The notes: generated by a model from the sequence alone, not told the origin. A stretch of DNA of 64,000 nucleotides from Zizania palustris (GCA_019279435.1 JAAALK010000288.1:75477499-75541498), one strand, 5' to 3'; shown: positions 1-11,234, numbered from the stretch's first letter. Numbers and translations: made by a program.

Positions 1-1401
1 GATCTGGACCGTTGGATCCAGATCCAACGATCGCCAGTGGAGCGGGGCGTTCAAGTGGCGATCGACGGCTGAGGGAGCCCGATACCCCTTTGACCGAGTG
101 GACGGCCCAGATTAAACTCGAGCGGGTGTTAATCTTAGCCGTTCATCTCAGATCGCACAGCATCGAGCCCGTCCAGCACGCGCGCGGCACGGGGAAGCCG
201 AGGGCTTCGTCCCCGACTCCGGCCGAGCGACGGCGAGGGTTTCCGGCGGTGGCGCGGGTTACCCGGTCGGGCTAGAACCTAAAACGGAACCAGGAAGGCA
301 AGGGGAGCTCAGTCGTACCGGCGGTGGCGACGAGAAGCGACCGACGGCGATCGGCGATGAGGAGGGGCGAAGGAGGCCCTCGGGTTCGACGGCGACAACG
401 TGTTCCGGCGATGCTCCGGCCCAACGGGGGTGGGGCCGAGGTAGAGGGCGCAGAGGGGATCCCGGTGGTGGAGACGGCGAGGGCGGCGGTGGCCTGTGGC
501 GCCGGCGAAGGGCTGCCGGAGCCGAAGCAGGGGAATAAACCGAAACAAGGAGGCGGCGGCTCGGGATGGTGGGGGATTGAGTGATGCAGGTGTGGGTGAA
601 AAGCGGTGAAGCCAGGGGCTTTAAAGGGGTCATCGGCGGCGTAAAAGGAAGGCGGAGGGAGGGAAACCCGAAGTGTTTCCAATTTTACTCCGGCGAGGTT
701 ACTATAGCTCTCGGATTGGCTTCCAAAAGGACGAAACCGCGTGGCTAAGGGGGGAAACAGATCACCGGCGAATAGGGAAGAGGATCACGGGCTCAGTTTA
801 GCGAATCCGGCCGGCCGGCGGCGGATTTGGAAAGGGGGGTCGCCGGATTTGGAAGGAGATCCCCCCTTCCGCGCGGGGAAGACGGATATGACAGGTGGGC
901 TCCACCTGTCATACACCGAACAGACACAATAGTGTCGACAGGTGGGGTCCCGAGGCAGAGAGAGGAAGGCGAGAGCGGGAGGCTGACGGGTGGGCTGGCT
1001 GGGCGCGAGTGGCGGGAGAGAGAGGGAGGGCGCGCGCCGACAGGTGGGTCCCGCCTGTCGGTGGGCGCGGCCGGAATGGGCTGGGCCGAAAGGCCTTCGG
1101 AGGGGAAAACGGGGTTGCGGCCCCTTAAGCTTTAAAATGTATTTTCCAATTAAAATAATTCCAGGATATCAATTATTTGATTAAGGCTTGAAGCACTGTT
1201 GCTAAAATTTTGTAAAAATTCTCAAAAATATTTCTTGGCCTCTAGTTTATCCCATAAAATTTTCAGGTCCAAATTTTGAATATCTATTTCTGTTTGGTTT
1301 TAATAGGGCTCTTTTAGAATTTTTATTAATAACAAAATTCAGAAATTCTTTTATTATTATATTCTTTTATTTTATTTTATTTTAATTCTGGGGATGTTAC
1401 A
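1..1401 (-). repeat. E1 3' LTR, partial (U3 side)
   Basis: This segment aligns end to end with 6580-7981. The first 300 bases show about seven differences by eye, and the net length difference is 1 bp. The minus-strand LTR starts TGTAACATCCCC at 1401. The remaining part of the LTR lies left of the window. Its GC-rich part (about 1-1130) contains several overlapping open frames on both strands, which I regard as a composition effect and not genes. Confidence 0.9.
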
Positions 1402-1439
1402 ATCATATCCCCTTACAGAGAATCTCGTCCTCGAGATTC
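1402..1439 (-). other. E1 polypurine tract and adjacent hairpin
   Basis: Immediately upstream of the 3' LTR (minus sense) is a purine-rich AAGGGGATATGAT tract at 1402-1414, the expected primer for plus-strand DNA synthesis. Just before it, 1420-1439 forms an 8-bp stem with a 4-base loop (GAATCTCG on one side, CGAGATTC on the other). The same hairpin precedes both E2 LTRs (15647-15666 and 21270-21289) and occurs again inside E1 (2604-2623). Confidence 0.7.
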
Positions 1440-1472
1440 GAAGCGAACCTCGGGAAAACTAGGGACGGAGTT

Positions 1473-2123
1473 CTACTGGTGCTCTGGATTAGGGAAAGGT
1501 GTTACATCAGAAGTAGGCAAAGCGATCTCCGGATCTGGGTTGGTTGGGATCAAATTGGTAGTGTCTTTGGTTGTATCTGGGTTCCCTTGGTGGTGAACTA
1601 GGGTATGTCCCTCTGGGTTTGGAATGAGGGATGGCGCCCGCTTGGGGTAGGGGCACTTGTTGGCGTAGTGGCCTCCTTGGCGACAGTTGAAGCACACAAT
1701 CGGCTTGCCATTCCTGTCCCTCTTGCATCTGGTAGCTTGCGCTGGTATCTTTCTGGCTGGCGGTGCTTGGGGTAGGATGCCAGGGGTTGGGGCTTGAGGT
1801 GGAATCACTCTGGTTTCTGGTATAGTTGCTTCGTTCACCAATCTCTGAAAGTTGGCGAAGTCCTCGTAGATTAACTGAAGGGAGAGCTCTTGTTGGTGTT
1901 GCTGGAGACGGAATAACTGTGCCTGCTGCTCTTGCATCTGCTTTTGTAGTTGTTGCATCTGGGTAAGCAGCGTGGCGATCAGTTGATTTTGTTTTGTCAT
2001 CATCTCTGCAAGTGTGGGATGATAGACAACAGGGGTCTACTGGTGTCCAGGTGCGCCCCACTGAGGCAGATTGCCTGAGGTGTTTCCATCGTGTGGAGCT
2101 TCTGATCCTTGGTTATTGGCCAT
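1473..2123 (-). pseudogene. gag: E1 gag remnant lacking the capsid core
   Basis: The reading frame starts at an ATG at 2123 in the same context as the E2 gag start (Met-Ala-Asx-Asn). It has one in-frame TAG at 2037-2039 (a CAG-to-TAG type change), then runs open to a stop at 1473. It carries a Gln-rich coiled-coil N-terminal part, the segment FANFQRLVNEA, and a CCHC zinc knuckle (CFNCRQGGHYANKC) near the C-terminus. Compared with E2 gag, the central capsid domain of roughly 130 residues is missing: the sequence passes from the Gln-rich coil directly to the segment that follows the capsid in E2. The product could bind nucleic acid through the knuckle but could not build a normal particle. Shortened gag is known from other non-autonomous LTR elements; the exact break is my comparison of the two elements in this window. 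Confidence 0.75.
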
Positions 2124-2623
2124 CCTGAAGTTGAAGGGTTCAAAAAGAGGTGCCAATATTAAGGGGAAATTGTTACTGGTTTTATTGCCTAAGATGAATA
2201 ATTTGACCTAGATGCTTACATATCTTATTTTAGTTCCTTATCATCTTTCACACTCATGCCTTATATTATTTTTAATATAAATGATTTATCATGTATTTTA
2301 TTCACTCAACATTCATGTTGTAATATATTCTATTAGTGTTAGAGGTTTAAGATGAAGTGATGTTGATTATATCTTATTGAATTCCGTGGTACAAAAAATT
2401 TCCAGAAAAAAATTTTGGAACACAATTTGATGCTTAGGAGAATTTTTTTTCTAGGAAAAATACTCTAGCTAATTTTAAATGAAATTTTTAGGCCCATATT
2501 TTAGCTTTCCTCTTTCTTGATTTATCCATTTCTTGGAATTTATTTATTTTATTTTTAATGTCTGGCGAAAATCAAGGTGTTACAATCCTAACTTCCTTAA
2601 CAAGAATCTCGTCCTCGAGATTC
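2124..2623 (-). other. Internal second LTR-start and hairpin motif within E1
   Basis: On the minus strand, 2623-2604 repeats the hairpin found before the real 3' LTR. It is followed by a purine-rich stretch (2600-2585), then TGTAACACC at 2584, and then about 460 bases of AT-rich DNA that resembles a U3 start and runs up to the gag leader. This is the order expected at an element's 3' end. It suggests that E1 is a fusion of the 3' end of a coiled-coil-ORF element with the gag and 3' end of another. No coding region is seen here. Confidence 0.5.
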
Positions 2624-2980
2624 GGAAAGGTTAGAAGTAGAAAGCCATGGTTATGCTTCAGCTATGGATCCCTTCTTTACAAGAGAGGCTTTTAAGTTTA
2701 GATTGGGCTTGGCTAAATTAGGGCTTTCCTGACAACGTGTATTGACTTCATGATTGGAGTTGATCTTGCAGAATGGCGACGAATGAATTATGTTGAGTTG
2801 AAACTAGAGGTAGATTCTCTCCTTTAGATTGGGATTATGACCCAATAGGTATATGAGGAAAAGGGAAATGGGATTAAGCTTTTATTCCAAAATGTATCGT
2901 TCTTGCGATTACATTTATTTTCTTTTATTTAATTTTTTCACTCATGTCGTAAAAGAAAACAATCAGTCGTAAAACTACGT
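2624..2980. other. E1 internal non-coding DNA
   Basis: This stretch between the internal hairpin and the stop of the coiled-coil ORF is AT-rich. I see no ORF or recognisable signal. It probably served as the 3' untranslated part of the coiled-coil ORF. Confidence 0.4.
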
Positions 2981-3777
2981 CTACGGTAGCTCAGGGGACG
3001 GCTCGATCACGGGCTCATGGGAGATGGTCGGGGTCGAGGAGCTGGATGGTCCGGCGGGTGGAGCACTGCGGGAGATCCTCTTGGGCCTCATGTTGGGGAT
3101 CCAAAGGGGTTTCTTCTTGCGAGGCGGAAGAGGTGCGATCTCCTCAAGATCCTTCTTCAAGTCTTTGAGCTGCTGGCGGAGCTGGGTATTGACCATGGCA
3201 CCCTGGCGTAGGAGCTCGTTCTGGCGCCTCAATTCCTCCACCTCGAGGGTCAACTGGGGGTTCTGCTGAAGCTGTCGACGGAGCTCTGCATTCTCGCGGG
3301 TCAGGTTCTCCGAAGTGTGGCGGTAGAAGTCGATGGTGTCGTGCTGGCTGTCTGCGTCGAGGACGGCCTTTGTGTGGAGGTTGTCCATGGCCTCCAAGAG
3401 TCTCATGGTGCGGGTGATGGCGGAGTTGCTCTGCGTAAGGGGCTGACGTAGATGCTGCGGTGACTCCCTGGTGTACGCATGGGCATGAAGCGGTAGACGG
3501 TGTCGCGGAGGTGGCAGTCGTAGACCAGTCGAAGCTCGGCGAGGGTCTGAAGAGCGGCTCGCTGGCTGGCCACCACGAATGAAGGTCCTCCGACTCCATG
3601 GGTGTAGAAGGGTGGCTGCGTGGAGGAGGGGCGGATCACTACCGTGACCTAGCAGTAGCTCTCGTTTGCATCGGGAAAAATCCCGTGGAACGCGGGCTCA
3701 TGGGGAAACCCCAAGAAGTCGACGAGCACGCGAAGCTCGCGGATGAATCCGGCCTCAACACGAAGAGTCCCGCTCAT
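2981..3777 (-). pseudogene. Element-encoded coiled-coil protein of unknown function, broken
   Basis: This is an extra ORF between primer site and gag with no match to gag or pol domains. The frame can be followed from an ATG at 3777 (MSGTLRV). It is broken by a TAG at about 3650 and by a frameshift near 3475-3485. The longest intact part is 141 residues (2981-3406). That part holds heptad-like runs such as LTRENAELRRQL, VEELRRQNELL and LRQQLKDLKKDLEE, a basic patch (PRKKK, then RPKR) that could be a nuclear-import signal, and a Pro/Ser-rich tail ending PSPELP. The upstream part contains the phrase ELRVLVDFLGF. Long grass non-autonomous elements can carry such ORFs; the biochemical role is unknown to me. 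Regulation would come from the upstream LTR promoter. Confidence 0.6.
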
Positions 3778-3915
3778 GGTATGGACCGGCATCTACAAAA
3801 GAGAGAAAGTTTTTGTGAAAATCTCGGAAGATGAGAGGATAAGTAGTGTTTGTAAGAAAATATAGTAAGTATAAGCCCTAAGGTCAGGTCTGTTTGGCTT
3901 CCTACAGTCAAGTCG

Positions 3916-3928
3916 GCTCTGATACCAT
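3916..3928 (-). other. E1 primer-binding site (initiator tRNA-Met)
   Basis: On the minus strand the motif TGGTATCAGAGCC lies two bases downstream of the 5' LTR. This is the standard plant primer site complementary to the 3' end of initiator tRNA-Met. It fixes the element's orientation and the LTR boundary at 3931. Confidence 0.9.
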
Positions 3929-5479
3929 CTTGTCGCGCCCCGATTTAATAAATCAGGACTTTATTGAAATTCCATAGAAAATCAATAAAACAAGACGTTC
4001 ATCAAGCGACCACGTACAATACGGGCAATTATTCATGGTTCGTAGACCGCATTAATACAAAAGTGAATAAAGATGAAGAGAAACTAATAAATCAAAGGGT
4101 CCTAGATGAACGCCTCCTTCCAGTCTCGCCTTGACTGGGTCGCTACTCCAGACCTTCATCCTCCTCGTAGTAGACGGGCTCTGATGGTGTAAGTCAACGG
4201 GGTGAGTAGAGATGTACTCAGCAAGCCACCGAATGCAAATATAATGCAAGATAATAACAAGGGAGATAGTGGCTAGTTTTGCGGAAGCAGCATATTTGTA
4301 AGGCATTAAATGTGAGCAATTTATTAGTACGGAAAAGTAAACATGTGAATGCAACATCATCTTCTAACTCGAGGAGTACGTTTTACCTCCTCGCACAACA
4401 GTCCTTACATGCCATGAATAACTCGATCCTTCAAACAATTGTAAACTAACTGCGAGTAGTCATACAACCCGCCCTTGACCGTGGGCTCGGCTTTTCGAAA
4501 AGATTGAATTACTCTGATCAGAGATGTACCACTGTACCCACAAGGCACGCACTCATCACTTACACCGAAATGTAACGAGATGACCCATTTCACGGGAACT
4601 CGTGCCAAAACCTTCCATATGGTCTTCCCCGACTCATCAGCACCCTCTTATAGGTTTCGTACCGTGTCTCGCCATGTCGAGTTTCCACAATACCCCCCCT
4701 TGAGCCATTGTCGGTACAAGGCGCCCTGAGGGCTAGCCCCTTGCCCCCTCCACTATGGTGCCGTGAGATGGAGTGTTCCACACTTCCAGTTAGGACTTAC
4801 CCATTAGACTTGTGGTTGGTACGGAAGTGCTTTGCAACAGATCCCGCAGACCGGTCCTTATAGTGCCCCGGGTGCGACCAACCAGTTTCCGAGCTTGCAC
4901 CCGGAACCCACCATACTTATAACATAGCTAACTCCAACAGAGTCCAAAGACAAGAATAACGGGGTATTTCATATACCAGAATTCATCTAACTATGACTCA
5001 TTATTTTTATCCTATAGCAGTTGTGCCAGTACATTGGGCACTAGCTAATAATTTTATAGTAGAGTGACAAGGAGTTAAGGCTCAATAAGCATGGCTTGGG
5101 TTTGCACACAAGGACGGGGATCTAATAAATATAAGTGTAGGGCTTGATCTTTGACTAATGCAATATTAACCTATGAGTTATAGCGATAATTTATTAAAAC
5201 ATGGGCTCAATATGATCAACTGTTTCCACAGAGGTGGTTGATGACTTGCCTTTATCCGTGAATGGTGTAGGTGGAACCTCGGGGTAAGACTCGGGATCTT
5301 CGACGACGTTGTAGTCTTCTCGATACGGAAAAGTAAATAAAACATTCAACAAACAATCCAAAACAAATCAACCATACTAACATACATGTTTTTGTTGGAT
5401 TAAGTAAAGGAGATAGAGTCTTAAATTCTAGGAAATTGTTACTTAAATATTTAGGAGTGATTTCTAATGAGAGTTCTGA

Positions 5480-6490
5480 ATTTTATGACTTGATGTAATT
5501 TATTTTCCTAGGGGTTTTTATTTCCCCTTTTTAGAGATGAGCTAAAAAGGTATAAATTAGCCTTGATGTTTTTATGGTATCAAAAATAGTGACTTTAAAT
5601 TATTAAGTCTTCTGAAGTTTGTTATATAGCTTTAAGATAATTTTCATAAAGTATGGATCTTTACTATTAAAAAGGGCTTTGTGTAATATGTTTTAATGGA
5701 ACAAAGTGGGCAAAATGAATATTCTATTTTTATTGTATTAAAATAGTAAACTCAAGTTGTTAGGTTTTCTGAAGTTATTATATAATTTGTCATGACATTT
5801 TTATAAAGTGTTTAACTTCTATTATATGAATTACTTAATTATCCTACAAGGGCTTTTGCAATATTAATTAATAGATTAAAGTGGGCAAAGTGAACATGTT
5901 ACTTTTGTTCATTAAAACAGTGGAATAAAGTAATTAAGTCCTTTGAATCTATTCATGATATTTTTGTAAAGTGTTGCATTATTATTAATCATTTATCTTA
6001 AAGGGCCTTGGAAATAAATAAAAATGAGAAAATTGAATTATTATATTTTTATTGGCTTATAAACAGTGTACTGGAGTCAATAGATCATCTAAAATGATTA
6101 TATAAATTTCTAAGAGTTTTTCTGTATTATTTAAATGGAATATTAATTAAATCCTAAAAGGGGTCTTGGGAATGTTATTTAATAAAATGTCTTGGACAAA
6201 ATGGTCATTCCATTTTTATTGTATTAATAACAGTGAAATGGAGCCATTATATCTTCTGGAAGTAATTTATAAATTTTTAAGGATCTTTCTGAATTATTTA
6301 TTTAAAGTATTAATTAAACCCTAAAGGGGAATTTTCTTTATTATTTAATAAGATCATTATGTGCCAAATAAACATATTGTTTTTATTGCATAAAAGTGTA
6401 GAGGATAAAAAGACAAATTTTCCAGAATTAAAATGGTGAAATTTGGAGTTAATTTGAGCAAGATATGAATTTTTAAAGTTTAAACCATTT
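5480..6490 (-). repeat. Degenerate AT-rich tandem array in E1 LTR (about six units, 143-170 bp)
   Basis: An anchor related to TTTTTATTGTATT recurs near 5570, 5728, 5904, 6045, 6212 and 6380. In each unit it is preceded by a GTGGGCAAAATGAA-like phrase and followed by a TCTTCTGAAGTTATTATATAA-like phrase. Units are diverged and of uneven length. The matching place in the E2 LTR (about 13860-14000) holds roughly one unit. No coding potential is seen. Confidence 0.65.
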
Positions 6491-7198
6491 TCTGAATTTT
6501 ATTTAAAACCAGAAACAGCTGCGGGTCCACGGTGAGCCAGGTCCACCATGGACCCGCGCACTGTGCGCTGGACCAGCCAGATCTGGACCGTTGGATCCAG
6601 ATCCAACGATCGCCAGTGGAGCGGGGCGTTCAAGTGGCGATCGACGGTTGAGGGAGCCCGATACCCCTTTGACCGAGTGGACGGCCCAGATTAAACCCGA
6701 GCGGGTGTTAATCTTAGCCATTCATCTCAGATCGCACGGCATCGAGCCCGTCCGGCACGCGCGAGGCACAGGGGAAGCCGAGGGCTTCGTCCCCGACTCC
6801 GGCCGAGCGACGGCGAGGGTTTCCGGCGGTGGCGCGGGTTACCCGGTCGGGCTAGAACCTAAAACGGAACCAGGAAGGCAAGGGGAGCTCAGTCGTACCG
6901 GCGGTGGTGACGAGAAGCGACCGACGGCGATCGGCGACGAGGAGGGGCGGAGGAGGCCCTCGGGTTCGACGGCGACAACGTGTTCCGGCGATGCTCCGGC
7001 CCAACGGGGGTGGGGCCGAGGTAGAGGGCGCAGAGGGGATCCCGGTGGTGGAGACGGCGAGGGCGGCGGTGGCCTGTGGCGCCGGCGAAGGGCTGCCGGA
7101 GCCGAAGCAGGGGAATAAACCGAAATAAGGAGGCGGCGGCTCGGGATGGTGGGGGATTGAGTGATGCAGGTGTGGGTGAAAAGCGGTGAATCCAGGGG

Positions 7199-7205
7199 CT
7201 TTAAA
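7199..7205 (-). promoter_or_regulatory. Possible LTR core promoter of E1
   Basis: A TTTAAAG motif on the minus strand lies in the GC-rich LTR block at the place where the E2 LTR has a good TATTTAAA. A second copy is at about 619-625 in the 3' LTR. It is a weak TATA match, and the call rests mainly on the shared position. Confidence 0.3.
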
Positions 7206-7981
7206 GGGGTCATCGGCGGCGTGAAAGGAAGGCGGAGGGAGGGAAACCCGAAGTGTTTCCAATTTTACTCCGGCGAGGTTACTATAGCTCTCGGATTGGC
7301 TTCCAAAAGGACGAAACCGCGTGGCTAAGGGGGGAAACGGATCACCGGTGAATAGGGAAGAGGATCACGGGCTCAGTTTAGCGAATCCGGCCGGCCGGCG
7401 GCGGATTTGGAAAGGGGGTCGCCGGATTTGGAAGGAGATCCCCCCTTCCGCGCGGGGAAGACGGATATGACAGGTGGGCTCCACCTGTCATAGACCGAAC
7501 AGACACAATAGTGTCGACAGGTGGGGTCCCGAGGCAGAGAGAGGAAGGCGAGAGCGGGAGGCTGACGGGTGGGCCGGCTGGGCGCGAGTGGCGGGAGAGA
7601 GAGGGAGGGCGCGCGCCGACAGGTGGGTCCCGCCTGTCGGTGGGCGTGGCCGGAATGGGCTGGCCCGAAAGGCCTTCGGAGGGGAAAACGGGGTTGCGGC
7701 TCATTAAGCGTTAAAATGTATTTTCCAATTAAAATAATTCCAGGATATCAATTATTTGATTAAGGCTTGAAGCACTGTTGCTAAAATTTTGTAAAAATTC
7801 TCAAAAATATTTCTTGGCCTCTAGTTTATCCCATAAAATTTTCAGGTCCAAATTTTGAATATCTATTTCTGTTTGGTTTTAATAGGGCTCTTTTAGAATT
7901 TTTATTAATAACAAAATTCAGAAATTCTTTTATTATTATATTTCTTTTATTTTATTTTATTTTAATTCTGGGGATGTTACA

Positions 7982-10900
7982 GGTATGTACTGATTTCAGG
8001 GATCTGAACAAAGCCACTCCAAAGGACGAATATCCAATGCTGATAGTCGACATGCTAATCAACGATGCTTCAGGACACAAGGTACTGAGTTTTCTTGATG
8101 GCAATGCTGGTTATAATCAAATCTTTATGGCCGAAGAGGACGTCTACAAGACTGCCTTTCGATGCCCTAGTTTTGTCGATCTGTTCGAGTGGGTCATCAT
8201 GACTTTTGGTTTGAACAATGTTGGCGCCATGTATCAGTGCGCCATGAACTTAATCTTTCATGACTTGCTAGGGGTTATGTTAGAAGTTTACATCGATGAT
8301 GTTGTAGTCAAATCAGACGCTATGGAAAACCATTTAGCCGATTTGAAGGTGGCTTTTGACAGAATGCGACAGTATGGTTTGAAAATGAACCCACTCAAGT
8401 GTGCTTTTGGTGTGTCGGCGGGTAAATTCTTAGGTTTCATGATTCACGAGAGAGGCATAGAAATTGATCCTAAGAGGCTTGAGAAGATTAGAAACATTGC
8501 AGCGCCGACATGCAAAAGGGATGTACAAAAGTTACTAGGCAAGATGAACTATTTGTGCCGCTTCATATCCAACTTGTCCGGCAAGATTGATGCCTTTGTC
8601 CCCATACTCCGACTAAAAAATGAAGCCGAGTTCACTTGGGGGGCAAGCCAGCAAAGTGCCTTTGAAAAAATCAAGGAGTGCTTGTCATCACCGCCTGTGG
8701 TGAGAGCACCCAAAGCCGGGATTCCGTTTCGGTTATACATCGCTGCTGAAGATAACGTTATTGGGTCCGTGCTAACCCAGGAGGTGGAAGGAAAAGGGCA
8801 CATCATCACGTTCTTGAGCCGCCGCCTGCTGGACGCCGAAACCAGGTACGCGTTTGTGGAACAATTGTGTTTATCACTTTACTACGCGTGCACCAAATTA
8901 TGCCATTATCTTCTCCCCACTACATGTGTTGTCGTTTGCCAAACCGATGTTACCAAGCACATGTTACAGAAGCCGATTCTAACTGGAAGAATCGGAAAAT
9001 GGGCTTACGCGTTGATCGAGTACGATTTGGCCTACGAACCCCTGAGAGCAATGAAAGGCCAAATCGTAGCCAACTTTATAGTTGATCACCACATAGATGT
9101 CAGCTGGAGTGACAATATTGCTCTAGTTGAGGTAGTGTCATGGAAACTTTATTTTGATGGTTCGACATGCAAGAGTTGTCAAGGTATTGGAGTGGTTCTC
9201 ATATCACCTAATGGAATGCACTTTGAGACTTTGGCCCATCTAGAATTTCTTTCCACTAATAACCAAGATGAATACTAAGCTTTATTGCTAGGTCTTGAAT
9301 TACTAGAATCTGTAGGTGCTAGACATGTCCACGCATATGGTGATTCCTTGTTAGCAGTGCAACAAGTAGCTAAAAGTGATCAATGCTCTAACGGCTTGTT
9401 GAATAGTTACTTGGATAAATGTCTAGACATAGTTGCTGCTTTTGATGACTTCAAAATCTCTCACGTCTCAAGAGAAGCCAATTCAGTCGCAAATGATTTG
9501 GCCCAGCAATCATCTGGCTACCAAGTCAGGAGAGGAAAATTTTCTGTATGGGAGAAGCCGATGCTTGGTCTCACTATCGAAGCTAGTGACGGTGGGCAAG
9601 CGCAACCTCCGGGTCGGACCCCTCCGGCCGCCAAAGGCCACTACGCACCGAGGTCCCTGGACCGGAGTACTCTGCCCACCGAAGGACTTGGCACGCCGGA
9701 GGCCATAAGCCGAAGGTCCCCGCACTGTGAGGGCTCCCGGGAGCCCGAACCCTCCGGAGGGCTTCGGCCCAGTACACTCCGAATGGCCAGCCCGGCCAAG
9801 CTTCAGCAGGAGCAGGAATGGCTCGGGGGGCACCCCGAAGTCAGTAATTTAGAAATTTTTTTCAGAAGGTGAGCCGGCAAGACCCTCTAAACCTATAAGG
9901 GCGATTGAAGAATCCCAATCGTTCAGTATTTGAGAGACCCTAGCCAAAGGGTTGATCGGAAGGTTCGGCAACAAGCATTCAAATTTGTGTTGATGGATGA
10001 CACATTATACCGTCGAACCATCGATGGAGTACTATTGAAGTGTTTAGACCACGAACAATCCCAGGTGGCTACGAGAGAAGTCCATGAAGGACTTTATGGC
10101 ACTCACCAGTCAGCCTAGAAAATGAGTTGGATGCTTAAAAGAGTAGGGTTTTATTGGCCGACTATAACTAAAGATTGTTTCAAGTACTATAGAGGGTGTG
10201 AAGCATGTCAGAAGTTTGGCAATATCTAGTTGGCTCCTGCTTCATTACTCAACCCTATTGTCAAGCCGTGGTCATTTCGAGGTTGGGGTTTAGATTTCAT
10301 TGGCCAGATTCACCCTCCTTCCTCAAAAGGGCGTCGGTTTGTGTTGATGGTGACGGATTACTTCACTAAGTGGACCGAGGCCGTGCCTCTCAAGAACATG
10401 ACTCACAATGAGGTACGTGATTTTATCTTGAAGCACATCATACATAGGTTTGGCATTCCTCAAACTCTTACTACGGATCAAGGTAGTTCATTTGTTTCTG
10501 GAGAAGTGAGGGACTTCGCCGAATATTATGGTATTAAGTTGATAAACTCTTCACCTTACTATGCTCAAGACAACAGTCAGGCTGAGTCTAGTAATAAAAC
10601 CATGATTAAGCTCATTAAGAAGAAAATTGAAGAGTTTCCTAAAAGGTGGCATGTAGTGCTTTCCGAGGCACTACGGGCTTGTAGAATTGCAAAGAACGGT
10701 GCTACCAAAGTCAATCCATATGAATTGGTAGATGGACAAGAAGTCGTTCTTCCTGTAGAGGTAGATCTTGGCTCCTTAAGAGTGTTAAAGCAAGATGGCT
10801 TATCGGTCAACGAGTATGAAACTCTTCTGAAGGATAATCTAGAGGAAGTGACCGATAAGAGACTAAGGGCTTTAGAAGCCATAGAAGTAGACAAGAAGAG

Positions 10901-11162
10901 AGTATCTAAAGCCTACAATAAGAAGGTTAAACCAAAATCATTTCAAGTAGGAGATTTGGTGTGGAAGACGATTTTACCGTTAGGCACGAAGAGTCCCAAA
11001 TTTGGTAAATGGTCACCTAATTGGGAAGGTCCCTTTAAGATAGCCGAAATCGCTCCCGGCAATGCATACGTGTTGGTATCTCTGTAGGGAGAGCGATTTC
11101 GAAGAGCTTTGAATGGTAGGTACTTGAAAAGGTATTTCCCAAGTGTGTGGCAAACAGCATAA
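7982..11162 (+). pseudogene. pol: Tat element A pol: reverse transcriptase, RNase H, second RNase H, integrase (broken)
   Basis: The frame enters at 7983 inside the reverse transcriptase (CTDFRDLNKAT), the upstream part being cut off by E1. The catalytic YIDDVVV motif is near 8290. A degenerate classic RNase H follows (near 8730-8900). A second RNase H starts about 9145 (FDGST, later AYGDS), which places it in the Tat lineage. The integrase zinc-binding region (VHEGLYGTH, CEACQKFGN) is at 10080-10225, and the D,D,E core with LDFIG, TTDQGSSF and the Glu of QAESSNK spans about 10290-10610. Stops interrupt the frame at 9276 (TAA), near 9872, at 10117, at 10228 and at 11085. The natural end is the TAA at 11160. 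The intact protein would copy RNA to DNA and insert it in the nucleus; this copy cannot. Confidence 0.85.
9585..9850 (+). other. GC-rich block between the second RNase H and integrase of A
   Basis: This stretch is much richer in G and C than the surrounding pol and encodes low-complexity Pro/Arg/Gly/Ser sequence in the pol frame. It shares CTTCGG, TCCGAA and CCGGAGG-type words with A's own LTR (about 11340-11480). It may be a variable linker or a small insertion. I cannot tell which from one copy. Confidence 0.4.
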
Positions 11163-11234
11163 AGGGTGTCGAAAAGCCGATATGGACGGTATCGTCTTCA
11201 GCTCGTTGTGCTTTTTGTTCACTCAGTTCACTAA

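Larger units (their letters stand above)
1..7981 (-). mobile_element. E1: non-autonomous Tekay-type Ty3/gypsy LTR retrotransposon, cut by window edge
   Basis: The element reads on the minus strand. From right to left it has a 5' LTR (3931-7981), a primer-binding site complementary to initiator tRNA-Met (3916-3928), a coiled-coil ORF, a gag remnant, a polypurine tract and the first 1.4 kb of the 3' LTR (1-1401). The internal region is only about 2.5 kb and contains no protease, reverse transcriptase, RNase H or integrase, so it must have moved with enzymes from a partner. The LTR tip, polypurine tract and upstream 8-bp hairpin resemble those of E2, which makes E2's family the likely partner (inference). 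It interrupts the reverse transcriptase of Tat element A at 7981/7982. The target duplication cannot be tested because the left end is outside the window. Confidence 0.88.
3931..7981 (-). repeat. E1 5' LTR (4.05 kb)
   Basis: In minus orientation the LTR starts TGTAACATCCCC at 7981 and ends GGGGCGCGACA at 3931. It shares long stretches with the E2 LTRs, including the terminal ACGCCCCGATTTAA region and a block around 4460-4600. It is about 620 bp longer than the E2 LTR, largely because of an expanded AT-rich tandem array at about 5480-6490. The GC-rich part (about 6530-7710) precedes the predicted transcription start. Insertion into A's pol places the right boundary exactly at 7981. Confidence 0.9.

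Noticed and set aside
259..1135. Several overlapping ORFs on both strands in the GC-rich part of the E1 LTR (also 6591-7714)
   Set aside because: They lie wholly in LTR sequence, overlap in many frames, show Pro/Arg/Gly composition bias and no domain. They are better explained by GC-rich sequence lacking stop codons.
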